This document shows positions 1 through 13,510 of a stretch of 64,000 bases of DNA, in pieces. Below the pieces are notes generated by a model that saw nothing but the letters and a program-made list of their open reading frames with translations, was not told the DNA's origin and made no database searches. The position numbers and the translations under genes are program-made. The stretch is from Schistosoma haematobium (Eukaryota; Platyhelminthes; Trematoda; Strigeidida; Schistosomatidae). The DNA lies in assembly GCF_000699445.3 (NCBI RefSeq), contig NC_067196.1, forward strand, positions 73,167,864 through 73,231,863, written 5' to 3'. Each line of letters opens with the position of its first letter. The stretch's first letter is position 1.

Positions 1-73
1 ATTATGTAGATCCGAGTTATTTGTGACTGGAAAGCTACGAAACAATTGAAGTTTTTATATGAAGCATGAATTT

Positions 74-90
74 CACAGAGTACCTGATAG
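74..90. repeat. Target-site duplication of the type A copy (left)
   Basis: The 17-mer CACAGAGTACCTGATAG at 74-90 recurs at 1399-1415. The first five bases (CACAG) could also be element sequence, so the strict duplication is 12 bp with microhomology at the 5' junction. Confidence 0.8.
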
Positions 91-1398
91 TCAGTCAGCT
101 AAAACGTAGAACCAGGCACATCTATGCATCGGTCCAAGTTGCCATACCGCATCAGCACAACAAGATGGACACCGGATTCATGAAAGTAGTTAATTCAGAG
201 GTGGTAATATATAAAAGAAAGATTACAATAAGGATATGGTACAAGAAGAAAAAATTGGTTCGTAGAAAGAAAGATATGAAGCGATTTTAATCTCATAGTT
301 TAAGGGAAGACAGGGAGTGTATACACCGACGCCATTGTGATCGATTCTGAGCCATGTCACCAAGAGTCTTCGACTACTCATTACGATAGTTGCGTGGACC
401 CCAACCAAGTAGTCTGCATCTCCCAACATGGCTCAGACCACAAGTTAGTGACTTCGAGCACTGATGCCACGATTTGGTTTGGCCGCCCCTAACTTTCTTC
501 CAACCATCCCGAACACCGGTTAGCATTGCACGTCGTGGTAATCGGTGTCCGGGCATACGTAACACGTGGCCCAACCATCTCAGTCGATGAAGATTCACAA
601 CCTCATCGACTGATTTACCATCCTTTCCAAATACCCTGCGTTTAACCGCACCATTACTTACCCGGTGATCCCAGCAGACGCCAGCAATATTTCTAAGGCA
701 TCTGTGGTCAAATACTAATAGCTTACGAGTGTCTTCTACTCTTAATGGCCATGTTGCGCTGCCGTAAATTAAAACAGAACGGACTGCCGCGCAGCATACT
801 CGTCCTTTTATTGATAGACGGATATCTCGCCTTCGCCATAGGTGACGTAAGTTGGTAAAAGCCAAGCGAGCTTTTCGAATCCGTGCTGAGATTTCGTCAG
901 ACACCAACCCATTAGGGCTGATCAGACTTCCAAGATAAGTGAAGTTGCCAACACGTTCGACTACTTCACTCCCTATCCTCAGTTTAGGTGTTGACGCAGA
1001 CCAGTCCTGAAGCAACAACTTGCATTTAGAGAGAGAGAGAGAAGCGCATTCCAAACATTCTGGCATTGTTGCTCAGTGCTACCAAAAGACTCTGCATTCT
1101 ATCAGCGTCTTCACTAAACAGGACTATGTCATCTGCGTATTCTAAGTTGATAAGTGGACCTCCTGGATGGAGATCAATACCCGAGAATTCAGTAGACGAG
1201 AAAGTTATTTCCATCAGTAGATCTATGATGAAGTTAAACAAAAATGGGGAAAGTGAACGGCCTTGACGGACACCACTTGAGGTTGCAAAAGCAGATGACA
1301 GTTCGCCATAAGCTCTGACTCGACTAGTAGTGTTCGAGTAAAGAGCCTTTACAAGGTTTATGTACTTCTGTGGTACGCCTTTCAATGACAGACACTGC
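91..1398 (-). mobile_element. Type A RTE-like retrotransposon, 5'-truncated copy
   Basis: This copy lies on the minus strand, with its 3' end at the low coordinate. It encodes the C-terminal part of a non-LTR reverse transcriptase. Reading from about 1403 down, it shows the GVRQG motif, an intact catalytic YADD at about 1130 and the C-terminal block with GGQTK and LSHVGRC. A short GA repeat at 1029-1046 expands the reading frame near the SKCK motif and splits it into two overlapping ORFs. The 3' tail ends in CTGA-type repeats next to position 91. A 12-17 bp target-site duplication flanks it (74-90 and 1399-1415). The copy is dead: endonuclease and RT N-terminus are missing. Confidence 0.85.
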
Positions 1399-1415
1399 CA
1401 CAGAGTACCTGATAG
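1399..1415. repeat. Target-site duplication of the type A copy (right)
   Basis: This is the right-hand copy of the duplication at 74-90. Confidence 0.8.
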
Positions 1416-3285
<1,870 letters not shown>

Positions 3286-3289
3286 ACAT

Positions 3290-3425
3290 ACAGGAATACA
3301 TGCAAGCGACCCGGATGGGGTTTTGCACTGTGGCAACTGCAAAGGTTGGTTCCACGAGGCCTGCGCAGATCTTACAGTGACTGCTTACAACAAGCTTAGG
3401 AAGTCGGATCACTGGTGTATATGTC
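3290..3425 (+). pseudogene. PHD-like finger of the CR1-type ORF1
   Basis: The translation contains CGNCKGWFHEACADL followed by WCIC about 20 residues later. This is the second half of a C4HC3 PHD finger. PHD fingers are known in ORF1 proteins of CR1-clade retrotransposons, and the downstream endonuclease and RT pieces on the same strand support that reading. The frame breaks soon after 3446. A host PHD gene fragment is the alternative but less likely. Confidence 0.55.
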
Positions 3426-4230
3426 GGTACGTGCAACATGAATGCTGAGGTCCTGCTGAACAACATCATTCTCCTGATAGGTCTGCGGAAAACGTTGTCA
3501 GCATACCTGAGAAAAGATAGTCCTAAAACGGTTAAACAAACAAAAGCGCTCAGTGAAGTAAAGAAGAAGGACTTCGACGATGTTAGTGTCTATTGAACAT
3601 GCATCGACACTAGCGAGGACATGCTGAAGCTCAGCATCATCATAAAATCGTCGGCACTAGACTCTCTCGGAAAAATTTGGGTCTCACAGCATATGCTCCC
3701 TGAATGCAACGACGGTCATCAAAAGCTCTTGGGCCGTTGGACCCCCGCTAACAAATTTATAAAGGACCGGACAGATGCCAATAACTCGGAAAACCCTGTG
3801 TAGGTAGGTTACCTGTCCATTCACATAAGGCTCATACGGATAAACAGGAAGAGAAAGCTCACGCGTTTCAAATTGAGGGCACAAAAAATGCTTATATCTG
3901 AGTACCCCGAATTTACCGAATAAAATGAATGAGCTCTGTGAACACAGTAGTGTTAATAATACTCATCTGATAGGAATATCTGAAATATGGATATCTCAGT
4001 TTACAGTAGAGGAGCTAGCAATACCCGGGATTTCTTTGTTTCTCAATGACAGAAAAACAGGAATGGAGGTGAAGTAGCTACATACTAGCGTTCTTGTTTG
4101 CAAGTACATCAACTGCATAAGCAAGAGTTTGTCAATCTTGATGAGTCCGTATGGTGCTCAGTAAGATTATCCACGTCCTTGAGGTGTCATCTACAAGAGG
4201 CCCACTGCTCATATCGAATATGATGATCGT

Positions 4231-4683
4231 ATGCTCGAAGGGTCATCCCGCTCTACTCGTCTCGGATTCACTCATATCCTACTTCTAGAAGACTTCAACC
4301 TTCCTAGAGTCAATTTCGCGGAATATACGTATATTGGGTGTGAAAATTCTATAGAATCTCGGTTCTTCAACCTCATTGGCGATCTGGGATTATTCGAAAA
4401 TGTGAGGTCGACAACTCATTGAAGAAACAGTCAGAAGCCGTCGCAATTGGACTGTGTACTTACAAACGATGAACTCCAAATTGAAAACCTCTCAATGATA
4501 GCTCCCCTGGGGAACAATGATCACACCGTCATAGCCTTCAGTTTTATCAGCCAAACTGAGCTAACACATCTCACCAACGACAGGCGCTGGAATTTTGAAC
4601 GGTTAAATGTGTCAGCTTTACAGGACAATCTACAACAAGTGGATTGGGAAACTCACCATCAACTTGATGTGGATGCTCATTAG
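4231..4683 (+). pseudogene. Endonuclease domain remnant of the CR1-type element
   Basis: The pattern LLLEDFNLPRVNF corresponds to the conserved G-D-F-N motif of the APE-type endonuclease (with G changed to E). LDCVLTN and GNNDHTVIAF follow; the latter is the terminal S-D-H motif with S changed to N. A stop separates the two ORF halves near 4420. It would have nicked the target DNA in the ancestral element, and substitutions at two motifs make activity unlikely. Confidence 0.7.
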
Positions 4684-4734
4684 GGTTTCTTACTGCATGT
4701 GATCTTATATGCTACATAGCAGTCTGTTCTTCAA

Positions 4735-5990
4735 ATGGTTCCCAAAATCTACAAGCAACCTACAGTCATCAAGAACCGCACTCTTCATTTGCAAACCCGC
4801 AAAAGACACTGTTGTACGGAACACAAACGAACTGGTGACAACGGAGCGTACAGGCAACTTAGACTAGTAAGGAACACATGCACAAATGTAGTAAGAGAAG
4901 ACAGGCTTCAGTATCAGATACAGCTTATCGATAAGTTTGTCTCCAATTCCAGAAGCTTATTCCGTCGTGCAGCCTCTCTTCGACAAGCCCAAACTGAAGT
5001 TTCCTAACTGCTAGGTCCTAACTGCCCCACCAACAACGACGGTGACGCCGCCGACCTTCTGGCCTTTGATGGGGTTATCCATATATGTCTTATCAATATG
5101 CTTAAACGACTAGGTATTAAATCATCTTTAATTGATTGGCTCACTTCATATCTAGAAGATCGACATTTTAAGGTCAGGTTTAACTTCCTTTTCTCTCAGG
5201 CTACGGAAAGTCCTGGTAGGGTCTTCTAGGGTTCAGTACTAGGAACTCTTCTTTTCCTGATTTACGTAAATGATCTTCCACAACAGGTATCGTCTGACTT
5301 ATTACTTTTGCTAATGATGTGAAGCTTTCGAGAGAGGTACTCAACCAAGAGGATAAACTGACACTTCAGGAGGATCTGATTCGACTTCAAAGTTGGGCAG
5401 GTGACGACGGACTTACCTTTAGTGCTTCAGAGTGCAAAGTAATCCATCTGAGACATGTTGCAGACTACAGTTACAACTTAGGAAACTCCTTTCTGAAGCT
5501 ATCCCGAGAAGAAAAAGATTTAGGAGTTTTGGTACCCTATGACTTGAAGTCTTACACTAACTACGAGAAAAGTGCCTTTCGAGCATACCTTGCACTGGTA
5601 GCATTGAAGCGCATTTTTGGCCAGTTCGAAAGACGCAATTTCCAAATAATCTTCAACAGTCTTATTCGTCTCCATTTAGAGAACGGAAACATAGTATTTC
5701 CTCCCTCACTCCAAAAGGACAAGGACACTCTGGAGCGTATCCAACGGCGAGCCAAATTAAGGGCACCTCCAGTCACTAAACCTTTATCCACTAGACTATA
5801 GACGTCTTAAAGGTAACATTCTAATGGCTTACAGTATCCTTAACACTTCTGAACATCCCCTCAAACACCCACTTAAGTTTAACTCCAACAGAAACCTAAG
5901 TGGTAGGACCCAGAAACTAGATACACAACACAGCAGAACGGGTTGTAGACACAACTTCTACTCCTAAAGAGTTGTCAAATGATGGACTTC
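4735..5990 (+). pseudogene. Reverse transcriptase remnant of the CR1-type element
   Basis: The segment 4735-5007 is the linker upstream of the RT. From about 5060 come fingers/palm fragments (IKSSLIDWLTSYLEDR, GSVLGTLLFLIYVNDLP). The catalytic FADD box is changed to FAND, and then 5319-5801 carries thumb-type sequence (LQSWAGDDGLTF, EKDLGVLV). Downstream of the stop at 5799 the frame resumes in pieces to about 5990. It is a 5'-to-3' ordered but non-functional RT. Confidence 0.75.
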
Positions 5991-6130
5991 GCTGCCGGCT
6001 GAGCTAGTTTAAGAGACTTCCCAGGAGTCATTTGAGGGGCGAATTGACCTATTCTTAAGAACTAAGAATAGTATCTTACTATGATTTACTACCATTTTTT
6101 CCTCTATTATCGTTAATATACCCGGGTTCC

Positions 6131-7000
6131 TGTCTGGTGATATCTATGATTCACTGCTAATAGACACGAAAGCCCGTTAAACGAAAACTCCTTCCACTCT
6201 ATCCAGAACCATGTTAACCATTTGACAGGTGGCTGGGCAGCCTGTGTTTGTCTCAAAACGGTTGTCTCCCGGTTAATCCAAGTTCATTTTGAATGCATAG
6301 AAAGGTGGGGCCTTGGTCATGTATCAAAGTGACAAGTTCTGTTTCTTGACTATCCGATGGAAAAGTTAATGGTCAGCAGCCCAGTTATTAGTTTTGAGCT
6401 TACGGAAGTTTTTTAGTGTCTTCATAAATAATTGTTTTGAAAGACAAGAGAAATGAGGCCATTCAAAATGCAAATTTATCATTAAACATATTGAACACTG
6501 TTATCAGATCGTCTGTGGTCGTTCCATGAGACAACGGAGATACGTTTAGCTTTTCCAGTTTAGCGTCGTATGACAGTATTGCGATTTCGAGAATAATATA
6601 GTTGCGGTTCTTTAAACCCTTTCTAGCAACTATCCGTCTTTTCGAGGCAGAAGCTAACCTTCTGCATCCAGTACTTGAGTTTAGGATGAGCGAACACAAT
6701 ACACAGGATCAAAATGTTTTTAGCTAAAGTTTCTCCATGTTGATCATAGGGTTCCTAAGCCTTCGCTGCTATCGAATGGCATTGTGTACTAATTTTTAAA
6801 TTGTAATTAGCGATGACTCCTAGGTCATTGTATGCCTGGACAACGGGTAGATCAGTGTTATTCACCGTGTACGTATCTTCACCTTGGTGACCAATATGCA
6901 TCACAATACACTTGGAAGCGTTTATCAGCAAATGCCAAATTCTAGACCAGCCAGATCATTTCTAAAAGTCTTTGGAACACAAAATTATCAACTTTACTTC
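6131..7000. other. No gene recognised
   Basis: I see only short ORFs on either strand, without recognisable motifs. Confidence 0.5.
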
Positions 7001-7408
7001 TGTTGGATTATGGTCTACTGTGATATTAATACCTCTCTAATAATAGACTTAATCCTAAGCTTGTAGATTTGTCATGATGTAACTGCCTAATCTATAAGAT
7101 CTTAAGTGGAAGTCACATTATTATCTACACCAACTCACTGTATCGTAACAATCACCAATATATGTTGGAGCACACATTCAGGCTGGAAATATAACAACAT
7201 ATTTACTATGAGTAAAAGCAAGTTGTACAGACCGACCACTTCTGCGAGGCTGAGCCATGCCGTCCGATCAGTTGGAACTAATTGGATTCCTTCTTCCCGC
7301 CTTCCTCATCGTTGAGTTTTTCCCCGCGTTAAATGTTGAATATTTATTTTCCAAATTTTCTCGTGTTCACCTTTAAGGATTGTGTAGTTATGGTCCAATT
7401 CCAATACA
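7001..7408. repeat. LTR-like sequence, inverted relative of the solo LTR at 13511-13926
   Basis: It starts TGTTGGATTA and ends CCAATACA, and over its whole length it is the diverged reverse complement of 13511-13926. Shared blocks include the sequence around TCCTAAGCTTGTAGATTTG and the GCGTTAAATGTTGAATATT block. No target-site duplication is evident, so it is an older LTR copy or fragment of the same family. Confidence 0.65.
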
Positions 7409-7640
7409 GACTCTCTGTCGCTCATCCGCACCAGATCACGAGTGGCTACGCCGTGCTGCGCATCCCTTCCAACTACTGGCCAATTTATACCAAACGTTGC
7501 TCAACATACCGATAACCTTCGAAATATGTCTTCGAAGTCCTTCATTCCTGACTTCTGATTTGACTGGGTTGGCACATTTCGATTATAAAAGGTGTTACTG
7601 ATTGAGTTGTTGTCAAACTCTGAATATATACGGCATCTTT
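7409..7640 (+). repeat. Fragment of a gypsy-type LTR (3' half)
   Basis: The CATCCGCACCAGATCACG block, the AAGGTGTTACTG block and the TTGTCAAACTCTGAATA block occur in the same order as in the 3' half of the gypsy LTRs at 15545-15868 and 20329-20652. The copy is clearly more diverged. It directly abuts the LTR-like copy at 7001-7408. Confidence 0.65.
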
Positions 7641-8725
7641 AGAGTGAAATATTAATCGAAGAAACAAAGTGAAGAATTAAATCAGAAAAACTACCCAATC
7701 CTCGCTTACATTAATTGCCAGCCTACGTGTATTTACGTCAATGAAGGACAGTATTTGTTTGTGGGTGATGCTTGAACAAGTTTATTTCATTGAAGCATGT
7801 AAATGCCATCAAAGCTTATTAATAAACTATGATAGTTAATAATAAATGTAGTTCCTACAATGTAATAAGAAGACGAAAATTGTCAGAACTATGTGATATA
7901 TTAACGCAATATATTTCGAACTATCTGATCACGCATACACTTTTTAAGAGCATTTATACATAAAAATAAAAGGTCATCTAGACTGAAAATGGGGTAAAAG
8001 GAGATAAGGATAATAATAATAAGAGTAATAATAACAATGTGAACACAATTTGTAACCTAGTCACTCTGGATGATAAGTCAATATTACCAGGGCAGGGTTA
8101 AGATTAGGGCAAACTGTTTTTGAATACACAAACGCGGTTTGAATTTTCGTATGTCTAAGGCTTCAATAAACCTTAGTATACGCCCTTTTACATTTACTAA
8201 CACATGAATGAAGGTTATGGTGGGGTCATGGGGAAATCCAGAAGTCGTTTAGATGTTTTCCTAACTCGTATTGCATGTAGATAGACAGGGAACGGAATTA
8301 ACGTGACATACATTTAATAAAAAGTCCGAATCATGGTGGGAGATAACAGTAAGTGCAAACTGGACAGCAAATATTAGTAAAAATGGTAATCGCCAGTGTG
8401 ACTAAAGTTTATAAGGTGAAGAAAACGTGATCACTTCGTAAAAGGCTTATGCAGTAGGTATAGTATCTAGTATCAAGTAACATATTACGTACGATAATAA
8501 GACAGTGTCTAGTTAAGACCTGGATCGGTTGTTTGTGTACATGCAATACGTCTTTTCTAGTATCGACTAACAACGCATAAATATACACAATTTTGACTAC
8601 AGCTTAAAGAGTGGAAAAATGTATGACTGCTGTATGAATAAATAACCACGACATGTTATTAAGCACCATAAACGTGGTAGAAAACTATTAAATGTGATTA
8701 TGAAACTGGCCTTTACATTCACCTC
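7641..8725. other. No gene recognised; AT-rich
   Basis: There are no long ORFs. It contains short AAT/ATAAT-rich runs near 8010-8040 and 8731-8745, the latter just before the type C element. Confidence 0.5.
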
Positions 8726-8745
8726 TATGCAATAATAATAATAAT

Positions 8746-10724
8746 ATATTTATTAATGAGCAGGTAGACGCCAACTCCGCCTGTAGCTCTTCTAGAGTCA
8801 CTGCCAGTCCCAAGCCCGGGTAAAGGAGGAGGGTTGGGCATGAGGTTGGTGACCCCAACCCGTAGAAAACTAACTCGCTAAAAATACACTAACCAGAAAA
8901 AATTATTCAAACCATTTAAAATCTGCCCTGGGATTTAGAAGGTCTTCATTTAGAAGAATTATGACGCTTCATGATGAAAGCCGAGTTCCTTAGGAAATTT
9001 TGAGGCCGATGCCCCCTCTAACAACAATTTTTACAGATACATGGAACATCTGGACAATTTGGGAGACTGGGAAAACCAGTCAAATAGCAACGAAAATGAG
9101 GAGATACAACTTGGCAGTACTGGGAATCAGCGAAACCCACTGAACCCAAGCTGGACAAAAAAGGCTAAATAAGGGAGAGATGCTGCTATACTCCGGTCAC
9201 GAAGAGGAAAATGCTCCACACACTCAGGGGGTTGCTCCAATGCAGCCTAAAGTAGCACGAAATGAACTTGTAGGATGGGAATCTCACCGATCCACAATCA
9301 TCAAAACATCCTTGAAAACAAAGAAGGAGGGGATCACGATTAATATTATCCAGAGTTATGCACCCACCAATGATAGCAACGACGACATTAAAGACCAATT
9401 CTACAAGCGTCTGCAGTCAATCATAGAGAAGTGCCCAAGAAACGACCTCACCATTCTGATGGGAGATCTAAATACCAAAGTCGGAATAGACAACACCGGA
9501 TATGAAGATATCATGGGACGACATGGACTGGGAGAAAGAAACGAAAATGGAGAAAGATTTGCAAATCTGTGTGCATTCAACAAATTGGTCATAGAAGGCA
9601 CAATATTTCCACACAAGCGTATACACAAGGCTACATGGATCTCACCGGACCACACTACAGAGAACCAAATAGATCATATTTGCATCAACAAAAAATTCCG
9701 AAGGACAATGGAAGATATGAGAACCAGTAGAGGAGCTGATATAGCTTCAGATCACCACCTAGTTGTGGCCAATTTAAAACTGAAGGTAAAGAAGAACTGG
9801 ACAACTGGACAAACAGCACTACAAAGGTTCAATACAGCCTTCCTTCGAGATACTAACAAACTCAACGAATTCAAGATAGCTCTCAATAACAGGTTCCAAG
9901 ACTTACAAGATCTACTAAAGAAAGAAGAAACTACTATGGAGGACAACTGGAAAGGCATCAAGGAAGCATTAACTTCAACGTGTCAAGAGGTTCTCGGTCT
10001 AAAGAAGCACCACCATAAGGAATGGATCTCTATAGAAACACTGGACATGATCAAAGAAAGAAAGAGCAAGAAGACAGAAATTAACAACAGCCGAACACGA
10101 GCAGAGAAAGTTCAAGCACAAGCTGAATACACAGAAGCAAACAAGCAAGTGAAGAAGAGCATTAGAGCCGACAAGAAGTACATGGAAGAACTAGCAACGA
10201 CGGCATAAAAAGCTGCTAGAGAAGGAAATATGAAACAGCTTCACGATACAACGAAGAAACTAACAGAGAAATACAGTAAACCAGAGAGACCGGTCAAAGA
10301 CAAAGAAGGCAAGCCAATCACTGAAATTCAACAACAGCGGAACAGATGGGTAGAGTAATTCGAGGAACTCCTGAATAGGTCGGCTCCAATGAATCCACCG
10401 GACATCAAAGCAGCACATACAGATCTTTCTATAGATGTCAATCCACCAACGACGGAAGAAATCAGAATGGCCATCAGACAAATCAAGAGCGGGAAAGCAG
10501 CAGGACCCGACAACATACCAGCTGAAGCACTGAAGTCAGACATCGAAGTAACTACCAACATGCTTCACCTTCAATTCATGAAGGTATGGGAGGGGGAAAA
10601 AGTACCAACGAACTGGAAAGAAGGACACCTCATCAAGATTTCAAAGAAAGGAGATCTGAGCAAATGTGAAAACTACAGAGGCATCACACTACTGTCAGTA
10701 CCAGCGAAGGACTTTAACAGAGTT
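8746..10724 (+). mobile_element. Type C RTE-like retrotransposon, 5' part (host of nested insertions)
   Basis: A plus-strand element with a 5' leader at 8746-9026 that also occurs at 47985-48655, then an endonuclease-RT ORF. The same ORF resumes after the BEL/Pao insertion (15125) and its C-terminus appears after the gypsy insertion (20731). At the first junction the reading goes from FNRV (left flank) to L-L-N-R-M-K-D (right flank), which shows that the BEL/Pao element split this gene. The AAT run just before it may be target or tail of another element. Confidence 0.85.
9031..10724 (+). pseudogene. Type C endonuclease / reverse transcriptase, N-terminal two thirds
   Basis: It would encode a non-LTR polyprotein acting in target-primed reverse transcription. 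The APE-type endonuclease motifs are visible: QSYAPTN, LMGDLNTKVG, QIDHICIN and SDHHLVV. A 150-residue basic, coiled linker follows, then the RT start with AAGPDNIPAE, KGDLSKCENYRGITLL. The longest open piece is 9180-10208. Stops occur at about 9138, 10206 and 10357, so it is a pseudogene. It is cut at 10724 by the BEL/Pao LTR. RTE membership is inferred from motif pattern and length. Confidence 0.8.
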
Positions 10725-11107
10725 TGTAAAATGTGATCGATAGACGAACCCACCAATAATAAAGTGAAACGCTCACCACCACATTAACTCCCTTTGACCT
10801 TGTGCGACCGTATCTCTTTATTAACCAATCTCAGTTTGATGTTCATTGTAAAGCAATATTTGCTTTGTTGGCTCATTTTTCCTATTCTCTGGCTACTGTT
10901 TGGTATGTTATTTGTCTCTGTTTTTCCCTGTATTAATAGACCGTACTGTTTGTTTGTACACTGACGATGTTAATTTATGTTTTAGAAACAGATAAAGTTT
11001 ATCTAGCCAAATAGCTTGCTTGTTCTGACTTTGGCCAAACCAAGACACTGTATTGGACGGTCTAGGGAATAGCTCAGAATTAAACATGTAGGAAATTGCT
11101 TCCTACA
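10725..11107 (+). repeat. 5' LTR of the BEL/Pao-like element
   Basis: 383 bp, starting TGTAAAATGTGATCG and ending GCTTCCTACA. Identical to 14742-15124. The base run directly after it (AAGTTTCAAACAG) lacks the usual TGG of a primer-binding site. Confidence 0.9.
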
Positions 11108-11142
11108 AAGTTTCAAACAGTAGATTCGATATACCTACTGAA

Positions 11143-11937
11143 ATGACTTCCAATAAATACTACGATTCCGATGAGATTCCAGAGTTATCACCCCATCATT
11201 TGGGAAATTATGACGAGGATCAACTTGAAAAGAACGAATTCAAAAACAACAGCATCATAGAACTAGAGTTAGCTAGGTTGCGCATAACCCAGTTAGAAAA
11301 GGAAATTGGACTAGAAAAGTTACGCTGCCAGAGATGTGAAGGTTCCGGCCAATCAGTAAGCAACAGTGAGAATACAGTATTAAAAAATCTGTATTTACCA
11401 AAAAGAGAAGTCGTAAGGTTTGATGGTATACCGACAAATTATTGGAACTTCATTAGAAATTTCGAAGAATGCATTGGGAGTGAGAATATTGGATTTAGAG
11501 CTAAGCTAAATTACTTGATTCAATATTGTGACGGAGAAGCGAAAGCCGCTATTCTTCATTGTACTATACTAGAACCAGAGATGGGTTATCATCAAGCCCT
11601 TAAGCTTTTAGAGGAAACGTTTGGCCAAAAACACGTTGTAGCACGCACGTTTATCGACAACTTGTTAAACATTCCCGATGTAAGGAGGAATCAACCATAT
11701 GGTTTGAGAAGACTATCTCGAGAAATGCAAGCATGTGGTTTGACTCTCGAACAGATGAATTATGTTTCTGATTTGAACTCTTCTAGAACTATTGAAACTA
11801 TGGTTCTGAAATTACCAACGCACATTCAACAAGAGTGGCTAAAGGTAGCTTATAAGATTATCAGAGGAGGCCGAGAGCCTCTGTTCACCGATCTTGTTGA
11901 GTTTGTAAAGGAGCAAGGTGATATAGCTAATACTAGG
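11143..11937 (+). pseudogene. BEL/Pao Gag-like protein, N-terminal part
   Basis: It begins with ATG at 11143, 35 bp after the LTR. Features: an acidic N-terminus, a predicted coiled-coil (about residues 35-70, with LELARLRITQLEKEIG), a CQRC pair, and then the retro-Gag-like core typical of Pao elements (KREVVRFDGIPTNYWNF, CDGEAKAAI, LEETFG, LKLPTHIQQEW). The core resembles the Pao-type Gag domain DUF1759. The frame runs into a solo LTR at 11938, so the last residues before the stop are foreign. Gag would form the particle that packages element RNA. Confidence 0.75.
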
Positions 11938-12488
11938 TGTAGAATCCAAACTACGGTTTGGATAGATGAATAGCCGTCCAGGCACGTTAGACACGCGCCC
12001 TTTTCCGTCGAAATCAAAACAAGTAATCGGGTAAATAGCGGTTCTATAATTCACCATAAATTTATATGTAAATCGTTACCTAAACAAATATTACCACCCG
12101 GCTATTCAACCGACAATCGTTCAATCAATCAAATCTAAATTACAATAAATAAAGAAGTTGATAAAAGATGGGGGAAATTACCAGTCACAACAAATGAACG
12201 TTATTCTATCCTGACTGGATAGAACACACACAAAAGAGAAGCAAATCAATATGGCTACCGCCGAGAACAAGTGTCAAGTAAAACAACACTGATGTAGTTC
12301 GGGAAGAAACACAAAAACTTAGTGAAGGCGTAATAAAAATAAAAACTGTAATAAAATACAAATATTAACAATTCAAATGTAATCAAAAGACAACAACGTA
12401 CAACTAAGGGAATCAATAGGAACCAAGCGCAAGTATATACATGAAGGGATTTTCACAAACACACAAAACATTCAAAATGGATCTTACA
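11938..12488. repeat. Solo LTR inside the BEL/Pao gag, with 5-bp target duplication
   Basis: 551 bp starting TGTAGAATCC and ending ATCTTACA, flanked by CTAGG on both sides (11933-11937 and 12489-12493). Its TG...CA ends, length and 5-bp duplication are those of a solo LTR. The orientation is not determined. Family unknown. After the insertion the Gag sequence resumes. Confidence 0.75.
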
Positions 12489-12493
12489 CTAGG

Positions 12494-12849
12494 TTGGCTT
12501 ACTTGTCAACCGCGGTAGTAATAGTGACAATAGAGATGTTGATGTATTAAAAGGGAAAATTAGTACACATTACAATGCAGCAAGAATGTCTTGTGCGAGT
12601 GCTAGTGATGATATTGCTCCCTTACGCAGTTCATCTTGTTTGGAGTGCTTCAGTAATCATTCTTTAGATCAATGTCAGAAGTTTAAAGACAAGAATGTTA
12701 GAGGAAGGAAGGAATTCGTTCTTAGACACAAGCTGTGTAATGTATGTCTGAAGGTAAACCACGTAGCAAAAAACTGTCGATTGCCGAGGTCATGTGCTGT
12801 CGAAGAGTGTGGTTGGAGACACCATACCCTGTTACACGAGGAATACTAA
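12494..12849 (+). pseudogene. BEL/Pao Gag C-terminus with Cys/His motifs
   Basis: After the solo LTR the Gag sequence continues, with one frameshift near 12520. It ends in a Cys/His-rich stretch: CLECFSNHSLDQC, then HKLCNVCLKVNHVAKNC, then RSCAVEECGWRHHTLLH. These match the paired zinc-knuckle arrangement at the end of Pao Gag proteins, which bind nucleic acid. A stop follows at 12847. Confidence 0.7.
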
Positions 12850-13510
12850 TATTGGTGCCCACATCAACACTCAGCTTTGTACGGAGGAAGTCGTTAAGTG
12901 TATACAGAGACCAGTAGCGTTTGCAGTAGTGCCTGTATGGATAAAAAAATGGCGAGAAGAGTATTCACACTTGCGCCTTTCTAGATAGTGGGTCAGATAC
13001 CTCTCTCATAGTTGATGACCTAGCTGATAAGTTAGGCCTCGAGGGGAAACCAGAGACGGTATCTTTAAAGACTTAGTAATTAATCGTCATTGTTATCCAA
13101 AGAGGTCGATGTAGAGTTGCACTCGATAGATTTTTCGTCATCCGTTAAGGTCCAGAAAGTATTGACAGTCAAAAAATTACCGACAGTTTACAGGACTGTG
13201 CCAGCGGCGCAACAAATGGTATCCTGGTCCCATTTAAAAGACATAAGTTTCCCGAGAGTAGAGGATGAGAACGTCAAACTGTTGACTGGGTGCAACGCAC
13301 CGGGTGTACACTAGATGAAAGAGATAAGAACTGGAAAGACGAATAAACCATCTGCTGTGAGAACCATATTGGGTTTGACACTGTTCGGCCCTTACGGAGA
13401 ACTCCGTGAAAGCAATCGTGTACTGAATTGCCTCTCGGTTAAGGAGAAATTAGAGGATAAGTTTGAACAATTGTATTCAACTGAACTCAAAGACCCACTT
13501 AGTCGTACTT
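12850..13510 (+). pseudogene. BEL/Pao aspartic protease and following domain
   Basis: The protease active-site motif FLDSGSDTSLI is readable from about 12974, one frame off the preceding ORF. The domain that follows it in Pao polyproteins (DUF1758-like) is spread over 13090-13314 and 13315-13510 and includes LLTGCNAP and the LGLTLFGP signature. A TAG stop at 13312 replaces what is normally a tryptophan codon. The coding stretch ends exactly at a solo LTR. Confidence 0.7.

Larger units (their letters stand above)
3286..6130 (+). mobile_element. CR1-like non-LTR retrotransposon, decayed
   Basis: A plus-strand remnant in the order expected for CR1-clade elements: a PHD-like zinc finger (ORF1), an AP-endonuclease-like domain, then a reverse transcriptase. 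Every part has stops, frameshifts and internal deletions. The RT N-terminal palm is mostly missing around 5008-5050. The catalytic FADD-type motif reads FAND at about 5310. Because of the decay, the element boundaries are approximate; the 3' end was placed where coding similarity fades. Confidence 0.75.

Noticed and set aside
66..290. 74-codon ORF at the left end
   Set aside because: It lies antisense to the type A 3' UTR and has no motif.
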